Assembly: GCF_004795915.1 (NCBI RefSeq)
Contig: NZ_CP039253.1
Span: 186,001 to 250,000, forward strand
Source: Rhodococcus sp. PAMC28707
GTDB lineage: Bacteria > Actinomycetota > Actinomycetes > Mycobacteriales > Mycobacteriaceae
Length of the DNA stretch: 64,000 nucleotides
Direction: 5' to 3'
The number at the start of each line of letters is the position of its first letter. The first letter of the stretch is position 1. Shown in pieces: positions 19,272 through 31,122 of this stretch. The notes beneath the pieces are model-generated. The model saw only the letters and a program-made list of their open reading frames with translations. It was not told the DNA's origin and searched no databases. A program made the translations under genes and the position numbers.

Positions 19272-21647
19272 TCAGGCCGCCGAGGTCAGGCGGTAGACGT
19301 CGTAGACGCCTTCGACGTTGCGGACGACATTGAGAACATGCCCCAGGTGCTTCGGGTCGCCCATCTCGAAGGTGAATTTGCTGATGGCGACTCGATCACC
19401 TGATGTTGCTACCGACGCGGACAGAATGTTGACTTTCTCGTCGGCCAGAGCCTTCGTGACATCGGAGAGCAGTCGGTGCCGATCGAGAGCCTCGATCTGG
19501 ATGGCAACCAGGAAGACGGACGACGCCGACGGTGCCCATTGCACATCGACGAACCTTTCCGACTGCTCCTCCAGCGACTTGGCATTGGTGCAGTCGGTTC
19601 GGTGCACGCTGACCGATCCACCGCGGGTGACGAATCCGAGGATCTCGTCGCCCGGAACCGGGGTGCAGCATTTGGCCAACTTCGCCACGATGCCTTCGGC
19701 GCCCGAAACGAGCACGCCTGCGTCACCGATATGCCGAGCCCGGGTGGGAATCGTCGACGGTGTCGAGCGCTCCGCGAGCTCTTCTTCGACGTCGCCTACC
19801 CCGCCCAGGTGAGCCACCAGGCGTTGTACGACGTGCTGGGCAGATACGTGGCTTTCACCGACCGCCGTGTACAGCGCGGAGACATCCACATAACGCAATT
19901 CGTGCGCAATGGTGGACATCGATTCCGCGTTCATCAGACGCTGAAGTGGTAAGCCTCCACGACGGACTTCCTTGGCGATCGAATCCTTACCGGCTTCCAG
20001 TGCCTCTTCGCGACGTTCCTTGGCGAACCACTGCCTGATCTTAGATTTGGCACGCGGAGAGACTACGAAACCTTGCCAATCACGGCTGGGACCCGCGGTG
20101 GCGGCTTTGGAGGTGAAAACCTCGACGACCTCACCGTTGTCCAAGGTGCGTTCCAGTGCGACGAGCCGGCCGTTGACGCGCGCTCCGATGCAACGGTGCC
20201 CGACTTCGGTGTGGACCGCATATGCAAAGTCGACCGGGCACGAACCCGCAGGCAGAGTTACAACGTCTCCCTTCGGGGTGAACACGAAGATCTCTTTGAC
20301 CGCGAGGTCGTAACGCAAAGATTCGAGGAACTCCCCCGGATCCGCCGCCTCACGCTGCCAGTCGAGCAGTTGACGCATCCAGGCCATATCGTCGACCTCG
20401 GCGTTGTCGTTGCCGTGCTTGCCTCGGGTCTCCTTGTAACGCCAGTGCGCGGCAATTCCGAACTCCGCTGTCCTGTGCATCTCCCGGGTGCGGATCTGCA
20501 CCTCGAGCGGTTTCCCCTCGGGCCCGACCACAGTCGTGTGGAGCGACTGGTAGACGCCGTATCGGGGCTGGGCGATGTAGTCCTTGAATCGTCCGGCCAT
20601 CGGCTGCCACAACGAGTGCACGACGCCGACAGCCGCGTAGCAATCACGAATCTCGTCGCACAGAATACGAACGCCGACGAGGTCGTGAATATCGTCGAAG
20701 TCGCGTCCTTTGACGATCATCTTCTGATAGATCGACCAGTAGTGTTTCGGGCGCCCCTCCACCACGGCGCTGATTCGCGACGCCGACAACGATGCGTTGA
20801 TCTCCGCTCGAACCTTCTCGAGGTACGTGTCACGGGAAGGCGCTCGGTCCGCGACCAGTCGGACGATCTCGTCGTACTTCTTCGGGTGCAGGATAGCGAA
20901 CGCCAAGTCTTCGAGCTCCCACTTGACCGTCGCCATCCCCAACCGATGAGCAAGCGGCGCAATAACTTCCAAGGTTTCCTTGGCCTTACGTGCCTGCTTT
21001 TCCGGCGGGAGAAACCTCATCGTCCGCATATTGTGAAGTCGGTCGGCGACCTTGATCACCAACACGCGGGGATCGCGCGCCATGGCAATGATCATCTTGC
21101 GAATGGTCTCGCCTTCGGCCGCGCTCCCGAGCGCTACTTTGTCGAGTTTGGTGACCCCGTCGACGAGATGCGCGACCTCCTCACCGAACTCCTCGGTGAG
21201 TTGCGAGAGCGAGTATCCCGTGTCCTCGACAGTATCGTGCAGGAGAGCAGCGACGAGCGTGGTCGTATCCATCCCGAGCTCGGCGAGAATGTTCGCCACC
21301 GCAAGCGGATGCGTGATGTAGGGGTCACCCGACTTGCGCATCTGCGTAGCGTGCCGCTCGTCGGCGACGTCGTAGGCACGTTGCAGCAACGCGAGATCGG
21401 CCTTCGGGTACAGGTCTCGATGCAGACTGACAAGAGGCTCGAGAACCGGTTTGACGGCAGCCGAGCGACCAGCGGTGATCCGCCGCGCCAGACGAGCGCG
21501 AACCCTTCTCGATGCCGACGTAGGAACAGCCGGCACAGACCCGCGTCCGGCTGTCGGCGGGGCGGCTGGATCGGCCGTATTCGATTCGGGCATCGCGGAA
21601 TCCGAAGCGGGCTGTTCGGGCGAGGGTTGGTCGAGATAACTGGTCAC
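19272..21647 (-). CDS. relA: Bifunctional (p)ppGpp synthetase/hydrolase
   Basis: Makes and degrades (p)ppGpp in the stringent response. The 791 residues show the HD hydrolase domain with LLHDTVEDT at about 136-144, the synthetase domain ([21 protein letters not shown]), the TGS domain ([22 protein letters not shown]), a zinc-finger-like region with [10 protein letters not shown], and a C-terminal ACT domain. The first 65 residues are a low-complexity extension. The start is GTG. It lies 80 bases downstream of apt on the same strand, the typical actinobacterial secD-secF-apt-relA order. Confidence 0.96.
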   Translation of the reverse strand: MTSYLDQPSPEQPASDSAMPESNTADPAAPPTAGRGSVPAVPTSASRRVRARLARRITAGRSAAVKPVLEPLVSLHRDLYPKADLALLQRAYDVADERHATQMRKSGDPYITHPLAVANILAELGMDTTTLVAALLHDTVEDTGYSLSQLTEEFGEEVAHLVDGVTKLDKVALGSAAEGETIRKMIIAMARDPRVLVIKVADRLHNMRTMRFLPPEKQARKAKETLEVIAPLAHRLGMATVKWELEDLAFAILHPKKYDEIVRLVADRAPSRDTYLEKVRAEINASLSASRISAVVEGRPKHYWSIYQKMIVKGRDFDDIHDLVGVRILCDEIRDCYAAVGVVHSLWQPMAGRFKDYIAQPRYGVYQSLHTTVVGPEGKPLEVQIRTREMHRTAEFGIAAHWRYKETRGKHGNDNAEVDDMAWMRQLLDWQREAADPGEFLESLRYDLAVKEIFVFTPKGDVVTLPAGSCPVDFAYAVHTEVGHRCIGARVNGRLVALERTLDNGEVVEVFTSKAATAGPSRDWQGFVVSPRAKSKIRQWFAKERREEALEAGKDSIAKEVRRGGLPLQRLMNAESMSTIAHELRYVDVSALYTAVGESHVSAQHVVQRLVAHLGGVGDVEEELAERSTPSTIPTRARHIGDAGVLVSGAEGIVAKLAKCCTPVPGDEILGFVTRGGSVSVHRTDCTNAKSLEEQSERFVDVQWAPSASSVFLVAIQIEALDRHRLLSDVTKALADEKVNILSASVATSGDRVAISKFTFEMGDPKHLGHVLNVVRNVEGVYDVYRLTSAA

Positions 21648-21727
21648 GCTGATCGCCTCCTGCCGCGTTTGAGTTCATGGCCCAGTCTTGCACCGGGCAC
21701 ACACGCTCCGTGGTCCGACTTTAGTCC

Positions 21728-22291
21728 TCACACATTTTTCAAGGAGGTGAGCGGGTACCCATCACACCTGGAGCGGCCTTGAAGCTCCGCTATCTCCAGC
21801 ACTACGGCAGCTCCTACAACCTGAGCTCCACGTGCGCGCAGCAATGTCGCCGTCGCGGCGATCGTGCCACCGGTCGCCAGCACATCGTCGACGATGATGA
21901 CGCGCCGGCCTACCAAATCGATGGATTCGGGGATTTCCAGTTGGGCGGATCCATATTCGAGCTCGTACCGCTGCGATACGACGGGCGGAGGCAGTTTGCC
22001 GGCTTTGCGCACCGCGAGTACACCAGATCCGAGCGCAAGCGCTACGCCGGCACCGAGAAGGAACCCGCGAGCGTCGATACCTGCCACGAGATCCGCACCC
22101 GTTCCAGCGACTGCCAGCGCTTCGATCACCGCCGAGAGTCCATCCGCATCGGCGAACACCGGTGTCAAATCGGCGAAACGTACACCCTGAACCGGGAAGT
22201 CGTCCGCCCAGCGGACCAATCGGTCGATGTTTGCCGAGGCAGTCTCGGCCAACGCGTTCACGTTGAAAGTTGTCTCACTGTGTTTGCTCAC
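21728..22291 (-). CDS. apt: Adenine phosphoribosyltransferase
   Basis: Salvages adenine to AMP using PRPP. The 187 residues contain [15 protein letters not shown], the [10 protein letters not shown] segment, and the PRPP-binding [10 protein letters not shown]. The frame stays open further upstream, but the GTG at 22291 overlaps the stop of the preceding lipoprotein gene as GTGA and gives normal family length. Confidence 0.93.
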   Translation of the reverse strand: MSKHSETTFNVNALAETASANIDRLVRWADDFPVQGVRFADLTPVFADADGLSAVIEALAVAGTGADLVAGIDARGFLLGAGVALALGSGVLAVRKAGKLPPPVVSQRYELEYGSAQLEIPESIDLVGRRVIIVDDVLATGGTIAATATLLRARGAQVVGAAVVLEIAELQGRSRCDGYPLTSLKNV

Positions 22292-24003
22292 CGGAGGAGT
22301 ATCCACCGGTCCATATTCCAGCCCGCACCCGCCGCGGTCGGATTGGCGACGACGTTCTTCATCCCGTCCGATACGAGGAGCATCCTCGGCTGGTTGAACA
22401 ACGGCAACGACGGCATTTCGTTCCACAGAATGTTCTCGCCCTCCGTCGCTACCGCGAGAACAGTTGCGTCGGATGTATCGACGGCAAGCTGATCCACGAT
22501 TGCATTCACCCGACCGTTGTCGTAGCCGCCCACATTGCTACCTACGCCACCACGCAGGCTGTACCGAGCTGCCGCGTCGGATACGGCACCTGCCGCTCCC
22601 GACGCCGACGCGGTCGATCCGAGTACCGCGTCTACTTCGCCCCGCTGGAGAGCAGAGGGCGAGAACTGGGCGGACGACGCGTCGACAACGTTGATTCCTG
22701 CCGGACCGCACGAGGCAGCGATAGTGGACACGATGCCCCCTCGACGTGCATCCGGAGCGAGGTATCCGATCCGGATCGTCGGATTCGTCACACCGGCGGC
22801 CTGAAGTTCGGACGACGATGCCGTCGTGTCCGGCTGGCGATATCGCCCGGCCGCGGTAGCCGACACCGGCGGGTAGAGCAGGGTGTCGGGCTGCACGAGT
22901 CTGGCGTCGACGACGCCGGATCCAATCCCGACGCTCTTGTCGTATCCGGAATGCCCTACCTCGTCGAACAATTTCTGGCGCGGAATGCACGAGGCAAGCG
23001 CTCGCCGCACCGCCGGAGAAGAAAGGGTTCCTCCGGTAGCCAACGTCAACTGTTCGACACCCTTGGAGGGAAAGTCGGTGCGGTCGAATCCGTCGGTGGG
23101 TTCCTCTCCCCCGGCACCGGAGTCGACGACTTCGAGATTACCTGCTTCGCTCCGCGCCGGGATGTCGGTTCCCTTGGGCCAGATGACAATTCGTTCGGTC
23201 TCTGGCGGGACGCCCCACCACTTGTCGTTGGCTACCAGCACCAGCCCGCCGTCGGCAGTGTAGGAATCGACACGGTACGGACCGTTGGACGGCATGAGGG
23301 ATGTGTCGATCGCGTCGGGAGCGAAGTTCCAGCCGGTGTTCCAGAAATCGGCGATCCGACCGACCGCGTCCAGATCCCCACTGTTGATCGGGTCGACGAT
23401 GTTGGGGACGTTCGCTGCACGCGCAACGATGTGTGCAGGGAGCAGAGCCGTCGCACCGAACAGGCTGCGCCAGTCCAGGTAGGACCGCCCGGGCGCAAAG
23501 GTCACCGTGGCTTCCTTGGTACCGCTTACACAGTCCACTTTGTCGATGTCGGAGTAACCCGCAGTCGACGCAGCGTCGAACAGCGGAGAACTGCCCACAC
23601 CGGAGGTGAAACGGCCGCTCTCGGCAGCCCACGCCAACACGAGGTCGTCGCAAGTCATCGGGACGCCGTCGGAGTAGACAGCCTGGGGAGCGATCACGTA
23701 GCGAACGGTCAGAGCGGCGGCGGGCACCACCGACGCGCTTCCGATGTCGTTGTCGGACAGCGCCTCTCCCTCGGGTCCGAGATAGGTGAATCCGGTCTGA
23801 ACGCGCGGGAACGCCTGGCGCGCCCCGGACGCGGCGCCGTCCACAGTTCGAGCGTTGTACGTGGACACGACATTGTCGACGGCGTACCCGATGGACGGAA
23901 CTGGATCCTCGCCTGCCGAGCACCCTGCGGCCGTAGCCACGGTGACGGTGGCAGCCAGTCCAGCTGCCACCGCCTTTGCGGCAGTTATTCGACAGACTCG
24001 CAC
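22288..24003 (-). CDS. ABC transporter family 5 substrate-binding lipoprotein
   Basis: A 571-residue exported lipoprotein with signal peptide and lipobox ATAAGC (cysteine 28). The body matches oligopeptide/nickel family 5 solute-binding proteins: an early [12 protein letters not shown] segment, [22 protein letters not shown] and a C-terminal [11 protein letters not shown]. No permease or ATPase genes are adjacent, and it sits between secF and apt as in mycobacteria, so its partner transporter is unknown. The GTG start lies 4 bases after the secF stop. Confidence 0.88.
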   Translation of the reverse strand: MRVCRITAAKAVAAGLAATVTVATAAGCSAGEDPVPSIGYAVDNVVSTYNARTVDGAASGARQAFPRVQTGFTYLGPEGEALSDNDIGSASVVPAAALTVRYVIAPQAVYSDGVPMTCDDLVLAWAAESGRFTSGVGSSPLFDAASTAGYSDIDKVDCVSGTKEATVTFAPGRSYLDWRSLFGATALLPAHIVARAANVPNIVDPINSGDLDAVGRIADFWNTGWNFAPDAIDTSLMPSNGPYRVDSYTADGGLVLVANDKWWGVPPETERIVIWPKGTDIPARSEAGNLEVVDSGAGGEEPTDGFDRTDFPSKGVEQLTLATGGTLSSPAVRRALASCIPRQKLFDEVGHSGYDKSVGIGSGVVDARLVQPDTLLYPPVSATAAGRYRQPDTTASSSELQAAGVTNPTIRIGYLAPDARRGGIVSTIAASCGPAGINVVDASSAQFSPSALQRGEVDAVLGSTASASGAAGAVSDAAARYSLRGGVGSNVGGYDNGRVNAIVDQLAVDTSDATVLAVATEGENILWNEMPSLPLFNQPRMLLVSDGMKNVVANPTAAGAGWNMDRWILLR

Positions 24004-24007
24004 GTGA

Positions 24008-25201
24008 TCAACGCCTCTTCTTGTTGCGCTTTCCTGTCGGCCTCGACCCTGGCTGCGGTGTCGCCGGCGCGGACACGGTAGCGGCCGAGGACTCGACCAT
24101 GCCGACGACGCCTCCGCGCTGTGCGGCTTCAGCGCGTTTGGCCATCACCTTCTTCGTATGCCCGGCGACCGGTCCCCACTTTTCCTTGATGGTCACGAGC
24201 AGCGGTGTTGCGAAGAAGATGGACGAGTACGCACCCACGATCATGCCCACCAACTGTACGAGTGCCAGGTCCTTCAGCGTTCCGACTCCGAGCAGCCATA
24301 CGGCAACGACCATCAGAGCCAGCACCGGCAGGACGCCGATTACCGTCGTGTTGATCGAGCGCATGAGCGTCTGGTTGACAGCCAGGTTCGCCTGTTCTGC
24401 ATAGGTTTTGCGCCTGAGATTCAGAATCCCTCTCGTGTTCTCTTCGACCTTGTCGAACACCACCACGGAGTCGTAGAGCGAGAAGCCGAGGATGGTCAAC
24501 AGACCGATCACCGTCGCGGGCGTGACCTCGAACCCGACCAGCGAATAGACACCGGCCGTGACGAAGAGATCGAACACGAGTGCCGCGAGGGCGGCCATCG
24601 CCATGTCCCGTTCGTATCTGATGGAGATGTAGATACTGACGATGACAAGGAACACCAGCAGCGCGATCAGTGCTTTCTGGGTGATCTGTCCGCCCCAGGT
24701 CTCGCTCACGTCGGAGATGCTGATCGCATTCGGGGACGCAACTCCGTTTCCGTCGACAGGAGTGAAGGCATCGAACAGAGCAGTCTTGACCGAGTTCACT
24801 TCGGCAGCGTCGAGCGCCTCGGATCGAACCTGCACCGTGGCGGCGGCACCGGAACCGACGGTCTGTACCGATACCGGATCGAATCCGAGGGTGTCGGCGA
24901 AGACGGTCTCGACCTGCTCGGTGCTGACGTTGTCGGCAGCGGGGATCTGAATCCGGGTGCCACCTTCGAAATCGATTCCGAGGGTGAAGCCACGGATGGC
25001 GATGCTCAACAGGCAGATCAAGACGATCGTTCCGGTCAAAATGTAGTAGAAGCGCCGTCGACCGATGATCTCGAAGGCCCCGGTGCCCGTGTACAGCCGA
25101 TTCATCCAGCTGTGCTGCGGCTGATCCATCTGTTCGGCACCGGAATCTGTCAGCAGTGTCGAGGTCGTTTCTGAAGTGTTGTTCTCCGGTGAATCGGACA
25201 T
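24008..25201 (-). CDS. secF: Protein translocase subunit SecF
   Basis: Membrane subunit of the SecDF complex that uses proton motive force to help Sec export. The 397 residues have a cytoplasmic N-terminus, a first helix followed by GIDFEGGTRIQI, an extracytoplasmic domain, and a five-helix C-terminal bundle containing GFSLYDSVVVFDKVEENTR. The ATG at 25201 begins 1 base after the secD stop and replaces an upstream in-frame start inside secD. The C-terminal tail is basic. Confidence 0.95.
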   Translation of the reverse strand: MSDSPENNTSETTSTLLTDSGAEQMDQPQHSWMNRLYTGTGAFEIIGRRRFYYILTGTIVLICLLSIAIRGFTLGIDFEGGTRIQIPAADNVSTEQVETVFADTLGFDPVSVQTVGSGAAATVQVRSEALDAAEVNSVKTALFDAFTPVDGNGVASPNAISISDVSETWGGQITQKALIALLVFLVIVSIYISIRYERDMAMAALAALVFDLFVTAGVYSLVGFEVTPATVIGLLTILGFSLYDSVVVFDKVEENTRGILNLRRKTYAEQANLAVNQTLMRSINTTVIGVLPVLALMVVAVWLLGVGTLKDLALVQLVGMIVGAYSSIFFATPLLVTIKEKWGPVAGHTKKVMAKRAEAAQRGGVVGMVESSAATVSAPATPQPGSRPTGKRNKKRR

Positions 25202-25202
25202 A

Positions 25203-26948
25203 TCACGCCCCCTTGGTCGACGCGTCGGCCGAGACCGTACTCGATGTCGTTCGGGCAGCCGCCCGCTTGCGTTCCTGTGCGACCTCCGCCACTGCGCCGA
25301 GGCCGTTGACACCTGGTCTCGACCAGAATTTCGACTTCGTGGACAGGTAGACCAGCGGCCAGGTCACCAAGAAGACGACCACTACGTCGAGGATGGTCGT
25401 CAGGCCGAGAGTGAAAGCGAATCCTCGAACCTGTCCGACGGCAAGTGCATAGAGCACGGCAGCGGCGATGAAGCTGACCGCGTTTCCGGACAGGACAGTC
25501 TTTCGCGCACGTGCCCAGCCTCGCGGCACCGCCGACCTGAAGCTTCGACCCTCACGAATCTCGTCCTTGATTCGTTCGAAGAACACGACGAACGAGTCCG
25601 CTGTCATACCGATACCGATAATCAATCCGGCGATACCTGCCAGGTCGAGAGTGAAGCTGATCCACCGCCCGAGCAGAACCAGGATTCCGTAGACCATCAG
25701 ACCTGCCAGCACCAGCGACAGGGCTGTCAACAGTCCCAACGCGCGGTAGTAGACGAGGCAGTAGAGCAGGACGAGCACCAGACCGATGGCGCCGGCGATC
25801 AAACCTGCCTCCAGCGAAGCAAGCCCAAGCGTCGCGGACACTGTTTCTGCTTCCGAGGAGGCAAAGGACAGCGGCAGTGAACCGTATTTGAGGGTGTTCG
25901 CCAATTCCGAGGCGCTCTGCGCGGTGAACTGCCCGGTAATCGAGGTAGCGCTACCGGCTGGTGTCGCACCCTGGATCTGCGGTGCACTGACGACCTTGGA
26001 GTCGAGTGTGAACGCCGCTTGCTTGCCGATGTTGGCGCCGGTGAATTTCGCCCAGGTGTTACTGCCCTCGGAGTCGAAACTGAGACTGACCTCGTGCCGC
26101 GATTGTTGACTGTTGAAGCCCGACGTAGCGTCGGCGATCTGCTGCCCGTCGATGATGCTGGGCCCGAGTACATAGACGGAAGTGCCATCTGTGGAGCACG
26201 CAACCAGGGGTAACGCGGGATCGTCGTTGCCTTGTAGTGGATCGGGTGCGTTGCAATCGATCGTCGCGAGGGCGGCCTGCTGAACCTGGGGGTCCTCGCT
26301 CTGCCGTAGCGCCTTCGCCTCGGTGATCTGACTGGCCGCCTGATCTGCTTCCGAGACCTCCGTGGGGACAGCTGCCGGCGGAGCGTCGTTGCTGCCTGGA
26401 TCGCCGGTGGCAGGGGCCGCCGGGACCGGTTCGACCGCACTGGGGTCCTGCGCCGGGAACGGCCGGCCCTGAGGTACTGACTCGCCGACCGGGGGCTGCT
26501 CGCCCGTAGCGGGCGCAGGTGTTCCGTTCGCAGGAGCGGGCTGTCCTGCCGCGGGCTGTCCTGCCGCCGGTTGCGCTGCGGTCAACACTGGACGAATGAA
26601 AAGCCGTGCGGTCTGGCCGAGCGAACGAGCCTGCGAACTGTCGTCGCCGGGAACGGTGATGACGAGATTGTCGCCGTCGATCACCACCTCGGACCCGGAC
26701 ACACCGAGCCCGTTCACGCGAGTCTCGATGATCTGCTGCGCCTGCTTCAGAGAGTCTTGACTCGGCTGGCTGCCGTCGGGCGTCCTGGCGGTGAGCGTGA
26801 CACGCGTGCCACCCTGCAGGTCGATTCCCAACTTGGGAGTTGGCGACTTGTCTCCGGTGAAAAAGACCAGCGCATACACAGCGGCCATCAATACCGCGAA
26901 GACGGCGAGATAGCGGGCTGGATGCACCGATCCGCTGGAAGGTGCCAC
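25203..26948 (-). CDS. secD: Protein translocase subunit SecD
   Basis: Partner of SecF in Sec-dependent export. The 581 residues show the first helix, the [13 protein letters not shown] motif, the large extracytoplasmic P1 region, and a C-terminal helical bundle with [17 protein letters not shown]. Residues of about 123-198 form a proline/alanine-rich insert with [11 protein letters not shown] repeats, a common actinobacterial variation. The GTG start has an AGGAGA ribosome binding site upstream. It is separated from yajC by a 175-bp spacer containing a strong hairpin. Confidence 0.95.
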   Translation of the reverse strand: MAPSSGSVHPARYLAVFAVLMAAVYALVFFTGDKSPTPKLGIDLQGGTRVTLTARTPDGSQPSQDSLKQAQQIIETRVNGLGVSGSEVVIDGDNLVITVPGDDSSQARSLGQTARLFIRPVLTAAQPAAGQPAAGQPAPANGTPAPATGEQPPVGESVPQGRPFPAQDPSAVEPVPAAPATGDPGSNDAPPAAVPTEVSEADQAASQITEAKALRQSEDPQVQQAALATIDCNAPDPLQGNDDPALPLVACSTDGTSVYVLGPSIIDGQQIADATSGFNSQQSRHEVSLSFDSEGSNTWAKFTGANIGKQAAFTLDSKVVSAPQIQGATPAGSATSITGQFTAQSASELANTLKYGSLPLSFASSEAETVSATLGLASLEAGLIAGAIGLVLVLLYCLVYYRALGLLTALSLVLAGLMVYGILVLLGRWISFTLDLAGIAGLIIGIGMTADSFVVFFERIKDEIREGRSFRSAVPRGWARARKTVLSGNAVSFIAAAVLYALAVGQVRGFAFTLGLTTILDVVVVFLVTWPLVYLSTKSKFWSRPGVNGLGAVAEVAQERKRAAARTTSSTVSADASTKGA

Positions 26949-27075
26949 GGTGTGTGATTCTCCTCTTGGCGTGGGACAACATGCGGTCGATCAGGGGACG
27001 CAAGCGGTCTCTGTCGGGTGATACGCGTCGGAACAGGTGATTCCAGACGAACTGGGCAGCATGTGCGCGGCAAGC

Positions 27076-27110
27076 GAAACCGCTGCCGGAGTTTCTCCGG
27101 CAGCGGTTTC
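27076..27110 (-). terminator. Hairpin between yajC and secD
   Basis: Perfect 15-bp stem, GAAACCGCTGCCGGA (27076-27090) with TCCGGCAGCGGTTTC (27096-27110) and a 5-base loop. It lies just downstream of the yajC stop on the minus strand. It probably ends or attenuates the yajC transcript, which would require a separate promoter or read-through for secDF. Confidence 0.75.
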
Positions 27111-27123
27111 GTTCACAGGTCGA

Positions 27124-27540
27124 TCACTCTTTTTCGAGACGACGTGCGCTCTGCTCCACGGTCTCTTCCGAAGACGACGGGGACGCGTCCTTCTCGAGTG
27201 TCGTGCTTTTCTCGAGCGACGGTGTCGAGTCGCCGGACTCGATGACGTCGACAGATCCGACGAAGTCGGAGTCGAGATCGTCGACATCCGGGGGCAAGAC
27301 CTCTTTCACGACGGCGCGCGACCACGTCGTCACGATGCCGTCGGCGATCTCGAGGTCCACTGTGTCGTCTTCGACCAGCACCACCCGGGCGTACAGACCG
27401 GCTGTGGTGACCACTTCGTCACCGATCTTCAGCGAATCCTGCAGAGTCTGAGTCTGGGCGAGAGCCTTCTTCTGGCGCCGGACGTTCAGGAACATCGGCA
27501 CGAGCAGAGCCACGATGAGAAGGGGGAATAGCAGTTCCAT
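27124..27540 (-). CDS. yajC: Preprotein translocase subunit YajC
   Basis: Small membrane protein associated with SecDF. The 138 residues have one N-terminal helix (about 2-18), a FLNVRRQKKAL turn, and the conserved QDSLKIGDEVVTTAGLYARV segment, then an acidic, serine-rich tail. The tail beyond residue 95 is longer than in enterobacterial YajC. The ATG is at 27540. Confidence 0.93.
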   Translation of the reverse strand: MELLFPLLIVALLVPMFLNVRRQKKALAQTQTLQDSLKIGDEVVTTAGLYARVVLVEDDTVDLEIADGIVTTWSRAVVKEVLPPDVDDLDSDFVGSVDVIESGDSTPSLEKSTTLEKDASPSSSEETVEQSARRLEKE

Positions 27541-27743
27541 CTTTTACGTCAGTCCTCGAAGTTTCGGTTGTCTATCGGTTTCGGCTTTGGTGCCCACGGT
27601 GTCTTCACGATGGTTTCAACGTTCGCGTACAGCCGAAGTAGGCGACAATTCGGTCACCGCGGCTGTGCTGAAGAACCACGCAAAGAACCAGTGTGCCATT
27701 ACCGGACCGACGATCCGGTCAGCTCCCACCGATTATCAGCAGA

Positions 27744-28826
27744 TTATTCGGATAACTCCTGCTGAGCCTCGTTGGTTCGAACGGAAATTCCGCCGATGGC
27801 CAGATCCGGCGGCGGTACGAGACCGAGGTGTTGCCACGCCGCAGCGGTGGCGACTCGACCGCGGGGTGTGCGGGCAACCATCCCTGCACGAACCAGAAAG
27901 GGCTCGCATACCTCTTCGACGGTTGCCGGTTCTTCCCCGACGGCCACAGCAAGAGTGGAAACTCCCACCGGTCCGCCGCCGAAACTACGAATCAGCGCGC
28001 TGAGCACCGCTCTGTCCAACCGGTCGAGACCGAGCTGGTCGACGTCGTAGACGACGAGAGCAGCGCGGGCCGTGGCCTTGGTGATGGTGCCGTCGCCGCG
28101 TACTTCCGCGTAGTCACGAACTCGGCGCAGGAGCCGGTTGGCGATGCGCGGTGTGCCTCGCGAGCGCCCAGCGATCTCGGTGCACGCAGCCTTGTCGATC
28201 GGAACACCGAGTATGCCGGCCGATCGCTGGAGGATCAGTTCCAATTCCGCAGGTTCGTAGAAGTCCATGTGCGCGACGAACCCAAACCGATCACGTAGCG
28301 GTCCGGTCAGCGCTCCCGATCGGGTAGTAGCCCCTACCAGGGTGAACGGTGCAACTTCGAGCGGAATCGACGTGGCTCCCGGCCCCTTTCCCACCACGAC
28401 GTCGACCCGAAAGTCCTCCATGGCCAGGTAGAGCATTTCTTCTGCCGGGCGCGCAATCCGATGTATTTCGTCGATGAAGAGGACATCACCCTCGACGAGA
28501 TTGCTGAGCATTGCCGCTAGATCGCCTGCTCGCTCGAGCGCCGGTCCCGAGGTGAGACGCAGCGAGGTATTCAACTCTTGCGCGATGATCATGGCCATCG
28601 AGGTCTTACCCAGGCCTGGCGGACCGGACATCAAAATATGATCGGGGGTACTGCCACGCAGCTTGGCGCCTGTCAACACCAACTGCAGTTGCTCACGCAC
28701 GCGTGGTTGGCCGATGAAATCGGTGAGGGTCTTGGGCCTCAGGCTCGTCTCGACATCTGCGTCGTCCGCGATCAACCCGGCCGCGAGCTGTGAGTCCGCG
28801 AATTCCTCTTCTGGATCTCCGGTCAT
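27744..28826 (-). CDS. ruvB: Holliday junction branch-migration helicase RuvB
   Basis: AAA+ motor of the RuvAB complex that drives branch migration. The 360 residues show [14 protein letters not shown], Walker [11 protein letters not shown], Walker B LFIDEIHR, the beta-hairpin/arginine-finger context ([19 protein letters not shown]) and a C-terminal winged helix. The ATG overlaps the ruvA stop as ATGA. It forms the ruvC-ruvA-ruvB operon. Confidence 0.97.
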   Translation of the reverse strand: MTGDPEEEFADSQLAAGLIADDADVETSLRPKTLTDFIGQPRVREQLQLVLTGAKLRGSTPDHILMSGPPGLGKTSMAMIIAQELNTSLRLTSGPALERAGDLAAMLSNLVEGDVLFIDEIHRIARPAEEMLYLAMEDFRVDVVVGKGPGATSIPLEVAPFTLVGATTRSGALTGPLRDRFGFVAHMDFYEPAELELILQRSAGILGVPIDKAACTEIAGRSRGTPRIANRLLRRVRDYAEVRGDGTITKATARAALVVYDVDQLGLDRLDRAVLSALIRSFGGGPVGVSTLAVAVGEEPATVEEVCEPFLVRAGMVARTPRGRVATAAAWQHLGLVPPPDLAIGGISVRTNEAQQELSE

Positions 28827-29431
28827 CTGCTCTTACCCAGATAGGCCAGCGCGGATCGTAGAGCCGCCGACGTAGACGCATCCGGACTCTCCACCAAAAC
28901 CGAATCCGTCGCGTCCTCGGCCTGCTTGGCCGCAAAACCGAGTCCGGTGAGCGCCTCGACGATCTGGTCACGAACGGAGTCGACCGTTCCCGACCCGGAC
29001 TGCACGATCGTGGTGTTCCCTGCTGCCACGATCGCATCGACCTTGTCGCGCAATTCCACGATCATGCGCTCCGCCCCTCGTTTGCCGATGCCCGGAACTC
29101 TGGTCAGCGCGGCCACGTTGCCGTCTGCCAGTGCGGTCCGCAGCGCCTGAGGATCGAGTACCGCCAATGTCGCCATGGCAATGCGGGGGCCTACACCGGA
29201 GACCGACAGCAGTAGCGAGAACAGCTCGCGCGATTCACTGTCCGAAAAGCCGTAGAGGGTCATCGAGTCCTCGCGGACGATCATCGTCGTCAGCAATCTC
29301 GATGCCGATCCTCGGCTCAACGTGCCGAGGGTGTTGGGCGTCGCATTGATTCGGTATCCGACACCCGATGCCTCGATGACCACGTGATCGAGGGCGATAT
29401 CGAGGACCTCGCCGCTGATCGAGGAGATCAT
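28823..29431 (-). CDS. ruvA: Holliday junction-binding protein RuvA
   Basis: Tetrameric subunit that binds four-way junctions and recruits RuvB. The 202 residues have an N-terminal OB-fold ([12 protein letters not shown]), two helix-hairpin-helix motifs ([12 protein letters not shown] and [12 protein letters not shown]) and a C-terminal RuvB-interacting domain. Start and stop overlap its neighbours by 4 bases each, indicating tight coupling with ruvC and ruvB. Confidence 0.96.
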   Translation of the reverse strand: MISSISGEVLDIALDHVVIEASGVGYRINATPNTLGTLSRGSASRLLTTMIVREDSMTLYGFSDSESRELFSLLLSVSGVGPRIAMATLAVLDPQALRTALADGNVAALTRVPGIGKRGAERMIVELRDKVDAIVAAGNTTIVQSGSGTVDSVRDQIVEALTGLGFAAKQAEDATDSVLVESPDASTSAALRSALAYLGKSR

Positions 29432-30108
29432 CGTGCCCCAGCCTCTCCTGCGGCACGAGCCTCTCCTGCGGCACGAGCCTCTTCTACGGCACGAGCCGGC
29501 ACGGATGCTGCGAGTCTGGCGCGTTCGACCTTCCGCGCTGCCTGTGCTCGCGATTTACGTTCCTCGGCGAGCCGAAGCTCGAACTTTCGCTTCTGCTGCG
29601 CGGCCATGGCTTCGGCCTGCGCCATTCTGGCGATCATCGGCGCCCGCCAACAATGGCAAATGCCCAGTGCCAGCGCATCCGCGGCATCGGCAGGCGTAGG
29701 GGCGGTCTGCATACCCAAAATTCTCATGACCATCGCGGTGACCTGCGCTTTGTCAGCGCTGCCGTTGCCGGTAACAGCGGCCTTGACCTCGCTCGGAGTG
29801 TGAAAACACACGTCGATACCGCGACGAGCTGCTGCAAGCGCGATGACTCCCCCAGCCTGGGCGGTACCCATGGCGGTCCGAACGTTGTGCTGCGAAAAAA
29901 CGCGCTCGATCGCTACCACCGTCGGCTTGTGCGTATCGAGCCAGTACTCCGCGGCCTCGGAGATTCGAAGTAGACGCTGTGCCAAATCCATATCGGGCGG
30001 CGTTCGCACCACGTCTACATCGAGTGCCACGACACTGCGACCGGCCCCGCCTTCGATCAAGCTCAGACCGCACCTGGTCAAACCTGGATCGACGCCCATC
30101 ACTCGCAC
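29428..30108 (-). CDS. ruvC: Holliday junction resolvase RuvC with alanine-rich C-terminal extension
   Basis: Endonuclease that cuts Holliday junctions. Of 226 residues, the core carries the catalytic acids: D7 in [11 protein letters not shown], a glutamate in IERVF, and aspartates in DAADALALG. The last 50 or so residues form a charged, alanine-rich, helix-prone tail absent from the roughly 173-residue E. coli enzyme. The tail ends in [17 protein letters not shown], encoded by an 18-bp tandem repeat. The gene heads the ruvCAB operon. Confidence 0.95.
   Translation of the reverse strand: MRVMGVDPGLTRCGLSLIEGGAGRSVVALDVDVVRTPPDMDLAQRLLRISEAAEYWLDTHKPTVVAIERVFSQHNVRTAMGTAQAGGVIALAAARRGIDVCFHTPSEVKAAVTGNGSADKAQVTAMVMRILGMQTAPTPADAADALALGICHCWRAPMIARMAQAEAMAAQQKRKFELRLAEERKSRAQAARKVERARLAASVPARAVEEARAAGEARAAGEAGAR
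29441..29494. repeat. 18-bp tandem repeat at the 3' end of ruvC
   Basis: Three units at 29441-29458, 29459-29476 and 29477-29494 (GCCTCTCCTGCGGCACGA and close variants). Each encodes six residues, so changes in copy number keep the ruvC frame and only lengthen or shorten the tail. Confidence 0.88.
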
Positions 30109-30217
30109 ACTGACACCTTCCGCTTACGAACTGTTGTTCGATAGCGTATCGGAGCGGTGCGACCTATCGGGTGCGCGACACCCGTAAGCGAGATCAGTCT
30201 TCCCGCCCCGAGCGGTT

Positions 30218-30973
30218 TCACTCCTCGTCGAGTGCAGCAATCACTTCATCGGACAGCTCGACGTTCGAGTACACGTTCTGCACGTCGTCGCTCTCTTCCA
30301 GTGCGTCGATGAGCTTGAACACCTTGCGGGCGCCGTCTACGTCCACAGGAACGGACACTGACGCCTGAAAGGTGGCCTCCGCCGAGTCGTACTCGATGCC
30401 TGCTTCCTGCAGTGCAGTGCGTACCGCAACGAGGTCGGTTGGTTCACTGACAATTTCGAAGGTATCTCCGTTGTCGGTGATCTCCTCTGCACCTGCATCG
30501 AGGACGGCCATCAGCACGTCGTCCTCGCTTTGCCCGTCCTTCTCCAACGTGACAAGTCCCTTGCGAGCGAACAGGTACGACACCGAGCCCGGATCGGCCA
30601 TGTTGCCGCCGTTGCGCGTCATGGCGACGCGAACTTCTCCGGCGGCCCGATTGCGGTTGTCGGTCAGGCACTCGATGAGCATCGCCACCCCGCTGGGGCC
30701 GTATCCCTCGTACATGATCGTCTGCCAGTCGGCGCCACCGGCTTCTTCACCTGCGCCACGCTTGCGGGCACGCTCGATGTTGTCGTTGGGAACCGAGGTG
30801 CGCTTCGCCTTTTGAATGGCGTCGAACAGGGTGGGGTTACCCACCGGATCGCCACCACCGGTGCGAGCCGCCACCTCGATATTCTTGACGAGTTTGGCGA
30901 AGGACTTGCCTCGACGGGCGTCGATTACGGCCTTCTTGTGCTTGGTGGTGGCCCATTTGGAGTGGCCGCTCAT
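30218..30973 (-). CDS. YebC/PmpR family DNA-binding protein
   Basis: A 251-residue protein beginning [21 protein letters not shown], the signature of the YebC/TACO1 family. Some members regulate transcription; recent work links others to translation of proline-rich stretches. The full family length and conserved acidic central part are present. It sits upstream of ruvC on the same strand (109-bp gap), as in many bacteria. Confidence 0.94.
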   Translation of the reverse strand: MSGHSKWATTKHKKAVIDARRGKSFAKLVKNIEVAARTGGGDPVGNPTLFDAIQKAKRTSVPNDNIERARKRGAGEEAGGADWQTIMYEGYGPSGVAMLIECLTDNRNRAAGEVRVAMTRNGGNMADPGSVSYLFARKGLVTLEKDGQSEDDVLMAVLDAGAEEITDNGDTFEIVSEPTDLVAVRTALQEAGIEYDSAEATFQASVSVPVDVDGARKVFKLIDALEESDDVQNVYSNVELSDEVIAALDEE

Positions 30974-31122
30974 GCGATAGAGCCCCTTTCCTGCTTCAGC
31001 TAAGTGTTGTGTACTTTACGCATGTGCTCGGGTGCCCGGATCCACTAACTCGGTTCCGTCCTGCGGCAACTGCCCTGCAGGTTTACTGGACCCGCACGTA
31101 CTACCGGGTCCTGCACGCCCTA

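Noticed and set aside
20073-21782. 569-residue plus-strand open frame
   Set aside because: It lies antisense to relA, has no recognisable domains and mirrors the codon bias of relA.
22270-24081. 603-residue plus-strand open frame
   Set aside because: Antisense shadow of the substrate-binding lipoprotein gene; arginine/glycine/histidine-rich with no motif.
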